Assembly (NCBI RefSeq): GCF_026151205.1
Contig: NC_087082.1
Coordinates: forward strand, 16,647,401 to 16,711,400
DNA length: 64,000 nucleotides
Direction of reading: 5' to 3'
Origin: Bolinopsis microptera
Taxonomy: Eukaryota; Ctenophora; Tentaculata; Lobata; Bolinopsidae
Both the position numbers and the translations under genes were made by a program. Every line of letters begins with the position of its first letter. Positions within the stretch are counted from its first letter, which is position 1. Positions 1 through 10,645 of this stretch are shown in pieces. Below the pieces are notes generated by a model. That model saw nothing but the letters and a program-made list of their open reading frames with translations, had not been told where the DNA came from and ran no database searches.

Positions 1-1272
1 CAGTCTACTACCTAATGAACAAATGTGTTTAAAGTAACCCAGAGCTCATGAAGAAGATCGTATCAGCCAGGCGTTACATTGACGACGGAGCAGGTTTGTT
101 TGAGGGAACTACAGATGAGTTAAAAATTTGGATTGCAGATGTCAACAAAGCACTCCTCCCCCATGGCCTAATCATTGATGAGTACCAAATAGAAGATCCT
201 GGTAAATACGTATCTTTCCTTGACATAATGTTCACTTTCGATTCCTTGGTCTCCCTCCAAACGGATTTGTTCATAAAGAAAACGGACTCTCGTTCATACC
301 TACACTTTAAAAGCTCCCACCCAAACCATATCTATTCCGGTATCGTATACTCTCAATGCCTTAGACTCAGAAGGATCATCAACTGCCAAGAACGCCTCAA
401 AGGACACATCGACAACCTCAAAAAAGCCTTCCTTGCTGCGTGTTACCCTAGGAAAATGGTATAGAACATTAGTAATAAGGTTCTCAATTCAACAAGATCA
501 CTGTTACGCAAAGTTCAATCTCCTGATGACCAGACATCTTTACACCTTCCAATCAGGGTCATATCTACTTATGGTAGTGATGATGATTTGGTGTCTGTGA
601 CTAAGAAGTATGAAGAACACCTCTCAAGAACAAGGAGTTTCAGTGAAAGTGATACTGTTGAAACATCCCAAGAGACCTCCTCAACAGCTTTCACGCCTAG
701 GAAGAAAATATTCAGTTACACCAAGAAAACAGGACCAAGCCTAAAATCTCGCCTTGTCAAATTGAAAGAACTTGCTTTAGTAGCTAAACATGGTCCAACC
801 AGCAAATGCCATATGCCAAGATGCAAATGCTGCGAACTTGTCAAAGGCAGCCATGGCCCATGAATTCAAAGTTAACGGCGAGAAGGTTAAAGCTTCCCCT
901 GGAAACTGCCTGAGTTACAACATCATTTATCTGTTCCAATGTAGTTTCTGTAAAAAAGCTTACGTCGGCCGCACTACTCGCTCTCTACGGGTTAGAACTG
1001 GAGAACATAGGGTCAAATATTATAAACTTTTAAATGGTGATAAGGTAGATGAAACAAGTGATGAATATAGTTTGGGCTTACATTTGTTGGATCATGGTTT
1101 TAAACAAAGGGAGGATTTTAACAAAATTTTTAATGTTTCAATTATTGATAATTCTAGTCCTAAAACTTTAGAAGTTCGTGAACATAAATATATTCAACAA
1201 CTCAAGACTTTAAAACCTTTGGGAATAAACACTATAAATCTTTTTGGCCTTCCGTTACTCCTAACATCTTAA
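1..1272 (+). pseudogene. Penelope-like RT and GIY-YIG endonuclease, broken
   Basis: The frame encodes the palm end of a Penelope-type reverse transcriptase (YIDDG catalytic motif near base 80). It continues into a basic linker, a cysteine cluster (MPRCKCCELV) and a GIY-YIG nuclease core (IIYLFQC..AYVGRTT..R..EHR near 920-1010). These are established hallmarks of Penelope-like elements: the RT copies the RNA and the nuclease nicks the target. Three lesions are visible against copy B: a TAA at 30-32 where B reads TAT, a TAG at 462-464 where B reads GAG, and a 7-base insertion near 853-859 that shifts the frame before the nuclease. The product cannot be made as one protein. Confidence 0.85.
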
Positions 1273-1481
1273 TTTTAATTATTATACAACCGTTTTAAGA
1301 GTGTTCAGATTTTTAAAGGAATTTTGGGTTTTACTAACTTTTTACAATTTTTAGGCTTATGTCACTGAAGATGACGCCTTGCAACATGTTTGACGATAGC
1401 CTGTAAATTGATAGTTTGATCTCAATATTTACAACAAATCATCTAGCTTGATTGATTCAAAGGGAGAATTAAATTCCTCTG
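1..1481 (+). mobile_element. Penelope-like retroelement, copy A (5' end outside window)
   Basis: This is the 3' part of a Penelope-like element and closely matches 43772-45249 (copy B) base for base over nearly its whole length. It starts inside the reverse transcriptase domain because the window begins there. It ends where the composite repeat resumes at the segment beginning TTCAGATTTGACATTTCG. Both copies sit at the same point of the host repeat, so they were probably duplicated together and did not insert twice. About 200 bases of non-coding 3' sequence follow the reading frame. Confidence 0.8.
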
Positions 1482-1935
1482 TTTAATTTCAGATTTGACA
1501 TTTCGTCTCAGCAAAGTAACCATTTTAAATTACACTTTCAAGTTCTTGATACAGTCTTTTTCAGAGCAAGAAGATGCCCATGCCCCCTGTCGTTTTATTA
1601 CTTATTTGTTTAAACGAGTGATTTACCTTCATTTAAATAAAATACTGAATCGTTCATTACCATTTTTCTATCAATAAACAAATTCAGGTGAATGGATAAA
1701 TTATGCTACAGAGCATATTCTCAGAGGCTCTAGCATATGAGTATAAAAATAACACTACCACACTACCACAGTGTTATAAGAATAAGTAATAACACTACAA
1801 CAGCGAACAAAAACGTGCTACAGTTAAGTAACAATTTTTAAACAATTAATTTCACCAAAGAGATAATGATGCTCTCTAACTCCTCCTTGTAGTTCTAAAA
1901 TCAGATGTTATAATATTAAATATGGATACATTGTA

Positions 1936-2324
1936 TAAACGCTGCAATGCTGAACCATTGTCAGAAAAAGTGGCCCGTAGTCGGTGGAGAATGTTAGGAC
2001 ATGTTTTGCGGGGTCCTATTGACGGACCAGCGTTTTCTTCCCTCATTTTTGCCATCAATACACTGGACTTACCAGGGAGAAGAGGAAGACCCCAAAGCAA
2101 TCTATTCTCGCTGATTAGTGATTGTGCATGATTTATGTAAAAGAAATCTTTATTTGAATAATATCTTTGACCTGCATTATCTCCGTAATTTGAGTTATGA
2201 CAAGAGATATTGGCGGATATTGCAATGAAGTTTTTAATTTTTAGTTTTTGTTTTAGGGAAAGATTAGACTTGGGCGTTGTTTTTTAACTATCCCTTGTTT
2301 AGAACTTTGATTTAATAAGATTTA
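1936..2324 (+). mobile_element. 5'-truncated LINE 3' end (RT C-terminus)
   Basis: The insertion is flanked by ATACATTGTA (1926-1935) and ATACAGTGTA (2325-2334), a 10-base target duplication with one mismatch. The frame from 1922 reads a LINE reverse-transcriptase C-terminal region: SRWRMLGHVLRG, then LPGRRGRP. A second frame continues with LNNIFDLHYLRNLSYDKRYW. Both are typical of the last 80 residues of non-LTR retrotransposon RTs. The same insertion in C5 (45696-46020) lacks about 60 bases that are present here. The clade cannot be fixed from so short a piece. Confidence 0.7.
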
Positions 2325-2567
2325 ATACAGTGTAAGAAAGGTCCAGCTGAGTCTCTCCCGACAGGGACCCTTCAAATCAGGAAGCCTTTCCCCAGACTAA
2401 TAACACCTGGAAACATACACAACGACAATAAAAAAGAAAACTCTCAGTATAGAAAGGGTATAACAAGTATAGAACCTGCACCATAATATACATACTAAAA
2501 CAGCATCCTTTAAACTGTATATCTCATTATGTGAGGAATCGAATGTGAATATACTAACAAAATTGTC

Positions 2568-2882
2568 ATGGAAGAAGTCAGAGCCACGTTGAGCGATTTA
2601 GAAGCTAAATTCACTTTCAAACAGAAACATCGGCTGAGGCCTAAAGCTTGCGCAAAATGTGGCACATTACGAACTTTTGAACATCTTGGTAAATTTACCA
2701 TCGGAAATTTATTAGAGCTATTCAGCGAGCTGGAAATATCTGTTCCGATATCAGGTGTGGAGGGTCTCTTATTAGAGTTTGATTTCTGGCATTGCAAATC
2801 AGGGGGCACCTCATCAATTAGAAGACAGTGCAAAGCAAATGAATTTTCTAGCGACTTTTATTCAGATATTAGGCATAAATAG
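2568..2882 (+). CDS. Unknown 104-residue frame of the composite repeat
   Basis: I do not recognise this frame. It has one CxxC pair (ACAKCGTLRTF, near residue 35), an acidic-hydrophobic middle (LLELFSELEI) and a lysine- and arginine-containing end. The same sequence occurs with stops or shifts at about 8537-8660, 20190-20502, 24004-24300 and 46262-46578, and only this copy stays open. It precedes the exonuclease exon by about 200 bases in each copy. In C6 the corresponding place is taken by the exonuclease motif I exon. It may be a fragment of an upstream exon or a separate insertion. Confidence 0.3.
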   Translation: MEEVRATLSDLEAKFTFKQKHRLRPKACAKCGTLRTFEHLGKFTIGNLLELFSELEISVPISGVEGLLLEFDFWHCKSGGTSSIRRQCKANEFSSDFYSDIRHK

Positions 2883-3095
2883 TAGAATGATATACTCCAG
2901 TTGAAAATTATAACAATATCATACTGAACACCATTTTTTTTCTTCTCGACATATTATACAATAACTATGACTAAAATTTACATACACATTGGATGATTAT
3001 CTGAAGAAAATAGATATTAGTTTTGAATACAAAGCACATTGTTACACATACCATACTTCTTCAATAAACTCATTCTGATGGCCAACATTTCTCAG

Positions 3096-3367
3096 ATTGC
3101 TGCTGTTCGCTTCGATCCCTCCGCTGGCACAATCATAGAGAAGTTCACCCAATACATCCTGCCTACTGGTCCGGTTTCGGCCGATGCTTCCAGGCTGTCG
3201 CATTACAAATGACTGAACAATTGTCATGTAAAAATTACCTCAGCATGAGTGATGAGGAAGTAACTGAAATGTGTTTAAAATTGGGATCGTCATGTTAGTT
3301 CTGACACCGGATTATCCGATTGGAGTGGGGAGTTGCGGATCACTGGCAGCAGACTACCATCTAATCG
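3096..3367 (+). pseudogene. DEDDh exonuclease exon 2 (C1)
   Basis: An acceptor (TTTCTCAG, 3088-3095) and a donor (GGTAAGT at 3367) bound a 272-base exon. Its first frame reads IAAVRFDPSAGTIIEKFTQY, then ILPTGPVSADASRLSH. This is what follows the ExoI motif in DEDDh 3'-5' exonucleases of the DnaQ/TREX type: the 'QIAAV' strand, then the Y..P....S..AS loop. The exon ending in DILQ at 53657-53895 joins it in frame. Here the frame hits TGA soon after SRLSHYK. A plausible continuation (MTEQLSCKNYLSMSDEEVTEM) lies in another frame, so this copy is dead. Confidence 0.6.
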
Positions 3368-4085
3368 GTAAGTATTTATAATTGTTATTTATTTAGGTAT
3401 TTGAGCACAGAAGAAGAAATTGTTGTAAGATTTTATCCTATAATATATAAGCATTGCAATGGATACAGATTTTGGGTAAATACGAAAAGAATATTTACTA
3501 ATCTGGACTAGTATAAATCTTACAAGTATGTTGTCTTTGGCAAAAAATGGATGTCAAGGCTTGCCTTTTAAACACTGTCAAACATCGATTATTTTCAAAA
3601 CTTTACGAAAAAGGTCGTCTGAAAAACATTCAATAAAAATCTTAACCAGCAATGTAAAAAGCAAATACATATTAAAACCTAACATTATAATAACAACTTA
3701 ACATACAAATACAATTATAATTGAACGGTGTAAAGCGGCAATATGAGTAACTCTGAATTGGACCAGTAGCCTGCCTCCTAAAGTCGACGGACACCCTTAG
3801 CCTTTTCCTTTGCTGCCATTTTTTGCGAAGAGGCTGTGGCGGGGATTGATTTATCAGAACGGCGGGATTTGGAATTGGTTTAATATGGATTTAAATTTAT
3901 TTTAGTATGTAATAAAGTATAACATAATAAAGTAAGCTTGACTTAACACAGTCATTACATGACTTCAAGCAATTCAAATCAATGATGTACAGTTTCAATT
4001 ACGATTATAGAAACATGGCTCCCGCCACACAGTAACAGAGTTGGAAAGAAGAAGCTTTCTGATGATATAGAGAGGTAGGTAGTGG

Positions 4086-4970
4086 CCTTCAAAAGCTACT
4101 CCAGAATGTGTAGTTTACGTGCCAGGAGCGGGTTGAAGAAACACAAAAGCACAAAGGTAAGTGCAACAACTCGTTTTATGGCTCTGCTAAAAGTATGGAG
4201 CCTGTCGGCATGGTCGACTGTTTGAAGAATGTAGTTTCTCGCGGTGGGTCATGACGGGAACAATTCGTGGATAATGACGGGAACAATTTTGTGATGTATT
4301 GTTTTTATATAATATAATGATCTTTAAATTTATAGGTATGCCACTTAATACCAGATTACAGTAACGTGGAGTTTCATTCACGTCCAATTAAGTGACAACT
4401 CATGGAAAGAATACTACGCCCAGATAGATTGGAACTCGACCCGAGCAATACAGGTACTGGTAGCAAATCACATATTGTCTGCACTGTTCGTTCAATACAC
4501 CTTTTTAGGCTGCCGGTCGCTGGATTAAAAGAGATGAAAATTTCGCGAGATAGGAACCACACCACCAGCTACTACAAATCTTCTCACAATCATCACAAGC
4601 ACGAGCGTATTACCTCAAGCAGATGAAAGCTGTTTTGTACTATGAGAAAGATGCAACATGGGTCAGCCGATATTACAGTGTAAGTGTTACCATCGAGGTA
4701 CATACTCTCTTCACGTTTCAGCGACACAGCATAACTCTCTACTTAAATATTTACACTTTACAGTATACATATTCTTTTTTCTACAGGCCCTTGTTGACCA
4801 CAGCAGTGGGATCCATGACGGATGCACAGACACTTGTGAAGGTGGTGTGGCGAAGAAGTTTTTTTGCAGGATTTCCATCGAGAAGATGCGGAAACTGCGA
4901 GATGTACTGGACATGTATACTCTGTTGGCTGACTCGCTTTGCAAGATGAAACCCCCGTCAGAGGTTTAAT
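4086..4970 (+). pseudogene. Mutator-like transposase fragments (C1)
   Basis: The segment 4086-4260 matches the zinc-binding and SMEP part of the transposase best seen in C2, C3 and C5. Here it is frameshifted (FKSYSRMCSLRARSG, then KSMEPVGMVDCLKNV). The segment 4623-4969 carries two downstream exons: KAVLYYEKDATWVSRYY, followed by a donor (GTAAGT near 4681), then an acceptor near 4790 and TDTCEGGVAKKFFCRISIEK and a stop. The second piece corresponds to 22125-22360 and 48010-48305. The family assignment rests on the FGWH and SMEP motifs in the better copies. Confidence 0.5.
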
Positions 4971-5077
4971 ACCTTATTCATAACTTTTAAACAGTTTAAT
5001 TTCACCTTTTAAAATCGATGATAACTACATTAAGCATTAAAATGCAAGAATTATTATTAATATCATTAAAATAAAAA

Positions 5078-5616
5078 TTGGGAGAAATAATGAAAGAAAC
5101 TAGAAGATCTGGTGCTCAAAAATTTAAAAGGTTGTTGACTGCAGATGATGCGCGAGTCCATAAGTCTGACAAATCATTGCACCTAACTCATTTAACAGAG
5201 CTGCGAAATAAGGTTCTTAAGAAAAAACTTGATATGGTGGTCCATTTACTTCACCTGAAGAAGTTGACAAGATGTGTAGTCAAAATTCTAATCTAGATGT
5301 GCTTAAAAAAATAGTTGATTTAGAACTGAAGTATCAACAACATGTGAATGGCCATCACTCAGTTCCTCAAACGCGATTCAATGTAAAAAGAATGAACAAA
5401 ATAACAAAGAAATATGATAATTTACCAGTGGAAGAACGTATTGAAAATTTGAAAACATTGGTCAATCCAATTGGTGAATCAACAGGATTTAATATCATTG
5501 ATCCTGCCATTTTCATAGAAAAGGCTACTGCAAAACTTAATGAAATGAAAAAATATCCCCACAGGAGTATTGATTCAACAGATCACATAAAACTATCATT
5601 TGATGATCCAATATAA
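5078..5616 (+). pseudogene. Transposon-associated frame with GGPFTSPEEVD motif
   Basis: Two overlapping frames (5078-5296 and 5220-5616) are halves of one coding region with a frameshift near 5230. The second half reads YGGPFTSPEEVDKM, then a lysine-rich helical stretch, and ends SFDDPI. Similar 'GGPFT.PEEV' segments are common in repetitive ORFs of cnidarians, molluscs and fish, from memory; I do not know the function. C3, C5 and C6 run directly through this point (GCAAGAATAT), so here it is a private insertion of about 560 bases into C1. Confidence 0.45.
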
Positions 5617-6163
5617 ATATGATCCCAATAATTGTGCATACGTTTATTAAATAAAGTATTACTATTGTAATCACTGATCTTAGCTCTCCTGTGATAAGTG
5701 ATCTCGCGTAAAACATGTTACTGTAGATTGGTTTTTGGAATTCACTATTCAGATAACGATACTAATATTTACATTTACTTTATAAAGATTTAATCAGTTT
5801 ATTGGAATTTATTTCTCTAGCTTAAAACTCGTATTGTGACGACCATTCCCGTAATGAAGGGTCTTGTAGTAGAGGTATATTGCAGCACATACACCTATAC
5901 CTTCGCGTGGTTTTGCAACGCTTTGTTTCGCTATAAAATGCTGACAATTGTTATCAACATTCCTCGTTATACTCGGACTTACACCAAAACTGTCCAACCC
6001 AAATGACCCCAAAGGAAGTTTAGAAACCATTTAGCGCACTGTTTCCACAGCAAATCATATTACATATAATGTTATTTGTTAATGAGGAAAAAAACTGAAT
6101 CACCCCTAATCATCAAAGTTTGAATTATAAAATAAACGTTTTAGCTTAAAGATCAGGATTAAA

Positions 6164-6425
6164 GATGGCACACCAAGGAGGAGAGATACCCTAGCATGTA
6201 CCAGAACCAATCCTAGAGGCACCAGAGGTTCCACTGAGAAATGCAGCGCACAGGGCGGTTAACTTAATGAGGATGCCTCCGAGATACACACAGAACAATG
6301 ATATAGACCTGTTTATCCGACGATTCCAGAGTTATATGCAGGTAGCAGGGACAATGAACGAGTAAATGCTTTACTGTCTTTGCTCGACGATCCAACAATT
6401 CTCGCCATTGTTTTGTTTAGTAACC
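6164..6425 (+). pseudogene. Gag-like N-terminus of an LTR-type retroelement (C1)
   Basis: The frame from ATG 6164 reads MAHQGGEIP with a stop (TAG) soon after, where C3 and C5 read GAG. It continues MRMPPRYTQNNDIDLFIRRF, then QSYMQVAG. After a frameshift it reads ERVNALLSLLDDPTILAI. The pattern of an aromatic-rich 'D..F..RF..Y' helix followed by 'LLSLL.D' resembles retrotransposon gag capsid starts. This is inference from pattern only. C5 (48997-49200) and C3 (23201-23335) carry the same segment. Confidence 0.4.
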
Positions 6426-7204
6426 TGTACAATTAGTTGATACGTTCAACACAAACGGTTGTACGTTTATTTTGATTATAATTTCTTCATTACGCATATT
6501 TGACGGGGGAAATCATTTGTTGCATTAAAGCGTTTAGTATTCGTAACGACCGGTGAACTTTTATTCTTATAATATAATAACTTGTTGCATTAAACGGTTA
6601 TTCAGTACAAATGTAGTAGCGAATTGCCGTAACTGAATTATCCAATGTTAATATAAAATAATAAACCTAACCGTTTTATTAAATACATGTAAAATTATTT
6701 CTAGTTGCCTTCAGCTTTATGATTTGTCCGTCCTATGAATGTTGATATATTTGTATGGCCCTGAGGGGACAGCACCACTGACATCAAATTTTCTCAGACA
6801 ATAAGATGAGTCCGGAAAATACACTGACTAGTTTAAACAGGTCATACAAGAGAGCCAAAGATAGGAAAGAAAGATAGGAACTGATTTCGTGTCAAATTTT
6901 GCGTACTCTGCCGTCTCCGCTCTTCTTTTACTCCCGAATAAAAAGGACAACACCTTTCCACGCCTCCTCCTGGAGCTCCCGGAACTTAAAGGGTACAAAA
7001 CTTGTTATAATATATGTGTTATGAGATTATGGGATTTTCATATTGTTGTTTGATTGTTATATAATATATTTTATTATAGCTTATCTAAAGAGATAAGAAG
7101 GTGAGGACTAGAGTCTACAACAGGAGATCCAGCGAGAGAGAAACATCCCGGCAGAAGGTATGTTGGAGAAGGTATTTAGTGACTAGTAGAAGATGTGCTA
7201 GCCT
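6426..7204 (+). other. Sparse region at the end of C1, short coding-like stretch
   Basis: The first 400 bases are AT-rich without an ORF worth naming. Bases 6893-7005 read VSNFAYSAVSALLLLPNKKD, then NTFPRLLLELPELKGYK without a stop, and the same frame is seen in C5 near 49596-49678. C5 diverges at 49678, so that is the right limit of the shared repeat. A polypyrimidine-free acceptor-like TTATTATAG precedes 7080. I cannot assign a family. Confidence 0.3.
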
Positions 7205-7792
7205 GTGAAGTGTGAAGATTTTAAAAGTTGTAGCTACCACTATGAAACAAATAGCTCGGAAAGAGTTGCAAGCCTTGTTAGAGCTGGGGTATTCGGAAAT
7301 GAACTGCTTCAAGGGACGCCCACATGGTCAGGAATGAATTCTCTGACATCTGAACAAAGCAAACTCCTGGTTCGCAAGAAGATAGGGTGTTTACCGTTCA
7401 TCCAAAATCCTATTACAGAAATTGAAACAGTGTATACTTGCATATTGAACTTTAAGAATATCGCCTCTCAGTTCAAACTGAAACAGAAGGTACTTCCTGT
7501 GGTATGCGATGAAGGGGTCTACCATTTGGTCACCAAAATATACTTAGATCGACCCGAATTATTTGACGACTTATTCTTCATGCTGGGCAGTTTTCATACG
7601 GCTAAAACTGCCCTCAAATGTGCTGGCAAGTTTATAAGAGGAAGTGGTGTAGCTGATACGTTTATTGAATGTGGGTTGTTTGGACCAAAATCCGTGGAAA
7701 CAGTTATAAATGGAAGTCACTACTACCGGTCATTTAATGGAATGGTAATGTTATACTGTAAGTTTTTAGAAAATCTTAAACAGCTACAGTAA
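7205..7792 (+). CDS. Conserved transposon-associated protein of unknown function
   Basis: This is a 195-codon frame opening at a non-ATG codon, so it is probably an internal or last exon. It contains IETVYTCILNFKN, then VVCDEGVYHLVTKIY, then MLGSFHTAKTALKCAGKFI, then SGVADTFIECGLFGPKSVE and GSHYYRSFNGMVML. I recall this arrangement (a CDE/D strand, a G.FH motif, SG....E..VYG) from repetitive ORFs in cnidarian and mollusc genomes, but I cannot name the family. The acidic residue in VVCDEG and the GSFH motif could be functional. No inactivating lesion is visible inside the frame. Confidence 0.5.
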   Translation: MKCEDFKSCSYHYETNSSERVASLVRAGVFGNELLQGTPTWSGMNSLTSEQSKLLVRKKIGCLPFIQNPITEIETVYTCILNFKNIASQFKLKQKVLPVVCDEGVYHLVTKIYLDRPELFDDLFFMLGSFHTAKTALKCAGKFIRGSGVADTFIECGLFGPKSVETVINGSHYYRSFNGMVMLYCKFLENLKQLQ

Positions 7793-8114
7793 CGTAGATC
7801 TGGGTGTATATGGTAACAATAGAAACCTCAAATTATTTGTTATATAGTAGTGTTGAAAGTATTAAAACAACCTAGATTGTACGACTCACTTTGAAGATTA
7901 AACTACGTTAAGTGATGAGTGATTGGGCTCATTAAACATTTTAGTAGCGGAGACATGCGGATCAGCTTCTTGAGGTTCTAATAGTTCATTCCGACAAGAA
8001 GTTTTACTTTTCAAATTCAGTCGTTCTTGAAGCTGCCTGAGTTCAGGAAGTTTGCCAAAGGGGCCCAGGTATTCTGGTCACCTTTACACTGGGACGAGAG
8101 AATAACTTTTTTTA

Positions 8115-8357
8115 CATAGTGACACTTATAGTTTAGCAGCTCACCTTATAGACTCACATAACCTTTCCAATACACCTGATTTTGATGCTTTTTATAATGT
8201 TTTTATCCTTAAGAATTCTAGTCCTAGTAATTTAGAAGTTAACGAACATCTACTTATACAAAAACTCAGAACTTTGAAACCATATGGTATTAATTCATGT
8301 GATCCTTTAGGTATGCCACTTTTATTTGAAAATAAAACTTTTGATAATGGTCCTTAA
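8115..8357 (+). pseudogene. Second Penelope-like family: GIY-YIG C-terminal end
   Basis: Reading from 8115, the 81-codon frame gives HSDTYSLAAHLIDSHNLSN, then FILKNSSPSNLEVNEHLLIQ, then KLRTLKPYGINSCDPLGMPL and a TAA at 8355-8357. This lines up residue by residue with the last third of the Penelope nuclease in copies A and B (YSLGLHLLDHG, IDNSSPKTLEVREHKYIQ, LKTLKPLGINT) but is well diverged. It is therefore a separate Penelope family, truncated at its 5' side. It lies just before C2. Confidence 0.75.
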
Positions 8358-8894
8358 ATTATTTCACCCTTAATGCAGGGACTAGTATCGAATACGCTAA
8401 GTATAGAAAGGGTATGTGAAGTATAGAACCTGCACCATAATATACATTAGAACTTGCTGCGATAACAGCGTCCTTTGAAATCCTAAAAAAATCTCATTAT
8501 GTGAGGAATCGAATGTGAATACACAAACGAAATTGTCATGGAAGGACCAGAGCCATGTTGAGCGATTTAGAAGCTCAATTCACTTTCAAATAGAAACATC
8601 GGCTGAGGCCTAAAGCTTGCACAAAATGTGGCACAATACGAACTTTTGAACATCTTGGTTAATTTATCAGAAATTAGGCATAAATAGTAAAATGATATAC
8701 TCCAGGTGAAAATTATAACAATATCATACTGAACACCATATTATGTCTTCTCGACATATAACACAATAACTATGACTAAAATCTACATTGGATGATTATC
8801 TAAAGTAGAAAGATGTTAGTTTTGAATACATAGCACATTGTTACACATACCATACTTCTTCAATACACTCATTCTGATGGCCAACATTTCTCAG

Positions 8895-9167
8895 ATTGCT
8901 GCTGTTCGCTTCGATCCCTCCGCAGGCACAATCATGGAGGAGTTCACCGAATACATCCTGCCTACTGGTCCGGTTTCGGCCGATGCTTCCAGACTGTCGC
9001 ATTACAAATGACTGAACAATTGTCATGTAAAAATTACCTCAGCATGAATGATGAGGAAGTAACTGAAATGTTTTTAAAATTGGGGATCGTCATGTTAGTT
9101 CTGACACCGGATTAACCGATTGGAGCGGAGAGTTGCAGATCAGTGGCAGCAGACTACCATCTAATTG
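8895..9167 (+). pseudogene. DEDDh exonuclease exon 2 (C2)
   Basis: The exon is bounded by CTCAG (8890-8894) and GGTAAGT (9167). It reads IAAVRFDPSAGTIMEEFTEY, then ILPTGPVSADASRLSHYK, then TGA. It keeps the acidic residues of the strand-loop but stops early, as in the other copies. The shared stop suggests either an old common lesion or an unrecognised intron edge or frameshift. The preceding exon is missing in this copy. Confidence 0.55.
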
Positions 9168-9425
9168 GTAAGTATTTATAATTGTTATTTATTAGGTATT
9201 TATTTGGAATTGATTTAATATGGATTTAAAGTTATTTTATTATGTAATAAAGTATAACATAAAAAAGTATGCTTGACTTAACGCAGTCATTACATGACTT
9301 CAAGCAATTCAAATCAATGATGTACAGTTTCAATTACAATTATAGTAACATGGCTCCCGCCACACTGTAACAGAGTTGGAAAGAAGAAGCTTTCTGATGA
9401 TATAGAGACCGCGGCAGTGACGGTT

Positions 9426-9782
9426 GCAGAGGACTCTGCCAACAGAAGTATTAAAGAAGGAGCCACTCCTCCCGGATGGTGGTATTTGTGTGAGAGGTGA
9501 CTTTGGCTGGCACAATCGTGCCCACAACAATGCTCAATCTGGTAAGTGATTTGTTTATCTCGAAAAATCTTGCAAAATTAAACTGTCACACTCTACAGGA
9601 TTTGTTATTTATCATTACTATACACAGGTATTTATTCGAACATTTTTTCAGGCCATATCATGCTGGTTGCAGAAAATTCCAATAAGGTAGTGACCTTCAA
9701 AAGCTACTCCAGAATGTGTAGTTTATGTGCCAGGAGCGGGTTGAAGCAACACAAAGGTAAGTGCAACAACTCGTTCAATGCG
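9426..9782 (+). pseudogene. Mutator-like transposase core exons (C2)
   Basis: Exon A ends at 9541 and reads LPTEVLKKEPLLPDGGIC, then VRGDFGWHNRAHNNAQS. A 110-base GT..AG intron (9542-9651) follows. Exon B reads HIMLVAENSNKVVTFKSYSR, then MCSLCARSGLKQHKGKCNNS. In Mutator-like transposases of this type, from memory, a catalytic Asp precedes GW in 'D.GW..R..N..SGH', and a Cys/His cluster (C..C...H...C) follows. Both are visible across the splice. The splice joins in frame (phase 1). The copy is truncated just before the SMEP motif, so it is inactive. Confidence 0.6.
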
Positions 9783-9863
9783 CTCTACTAATATATAGTA
9801 CAATGTTAAGTATGATTTATCAAAACTAATTAACAAACTTTCCTTTGTTCGCTCTCCAGTCAA

Positions 9864-10645
9864 AAAATGACTTAGATCTGGGATACGAAAAGTTGAAGAT
9901 CATATCTTCAACTAATATTCATATCTGATATGAATATTCTTGAAAAGTTGTTCCAAAACGTACGCACGAAGATAGATGACAGCCGAATTCATGATACATG
10001 GTGACATCTGGATACTGCGAATCGCTTTACAATTAAAAATGTGTGGGAAAACACAGGGAATGCTTCGGTAATCTCACACATTATGATATAAATATGTTTA
10101 CAGATATTATATGTTTTTTGACTACGTTATACAGGGTGTTTCATAAATAGTCAAAATAATGTCAATAACCAAGATCTTGAAAGCGAAAGTTTATGGTTAT
10201 GACAATAGAATTTCACACATTAGTAGAAATTCAATTATATTATATTTCTCTCGTGTTATAATACATCTTTTACAGGTGATAATGCAGATAGCAACTTTGA
10301 CTGTGACCGAGTAGAAGCTTAATTTGTCGGCTTCGATAATTATAAAGTACGGAATTTCCTACTAGAGGCGTTTCTATAGCTGGGGTTCAGTGATAAAGGT
10401 GATTTAAGATTGTTCCGTAAGAAGTTAAGCATGTTGTATGTTAGTTATTGCTTTTAGCACCTTATTGAACAAATCAATATGACGAATTACCTGTCAGTAG
10501 GAATATTAATTCAAGGGAATCAATAAATTATTTGACTGTTTTTAAGAAACTTAAACTCGTCACATTTCCTACAGGCGAGCCTTTGCGCATTTGCGCTCTT
10601 TGTCCCAAAGTCACGATCAAGAAACAGCGGGCAGTTATCAATCCT
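9864..10645 (+). pseudogene. Downstream transposase exons (C2)
   Basis: The tail carries short exon-like frames: KNDLDLGYEKLKIISSTNI (9866-9927), MNILEKLFQNVRTKIDDSR (9931-10000) interrupted by a TGA where C4 reads AGA, and DNADSNFDCDRVEA (from 10278). The last is EPLRICALCPKVTIKKQRAV (from 10578), which has a CxxC pair. Acceptor-like TTTTACAG and TTTCCTACAG precede two of them. C4 has matching pieces with fewer stops. Assignment to the transposase is by position and shared splice signals only. Confidence 0.4.

Larger units (their letters stand above)
1482..6985 (+). mobile_element. Composite exonuclease/Mutator-like repeat, copy C1
   Basis: This block aligns in the same order with C5 (45250-49680), and parts align with C2, C3 and C4. 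The order is a non-coding AT-rich lead (1482-1935), a LINE insertion, the unit with the 104-residue frame (2340-2882), the exonuclease exon (3096-3367), transposase pieces (4000-4970), and a gag-like start (6164-6425). I infer a large DNA transposon or a segmental duplication carrying one. No terminal inverted repeats were found by eye. All reading frames except the 104-residue one are broken in this copy. Confidence 0.6.

Noticed and set aside
530-560. Possible hammerhead ribozyme core (CTGATGA) in the Penelope copy
   Set aside because: Penelope elements can carry hammerheads, but this CTGATGA lies in the coding frame and no matching GAAA and stem elements are found around it.
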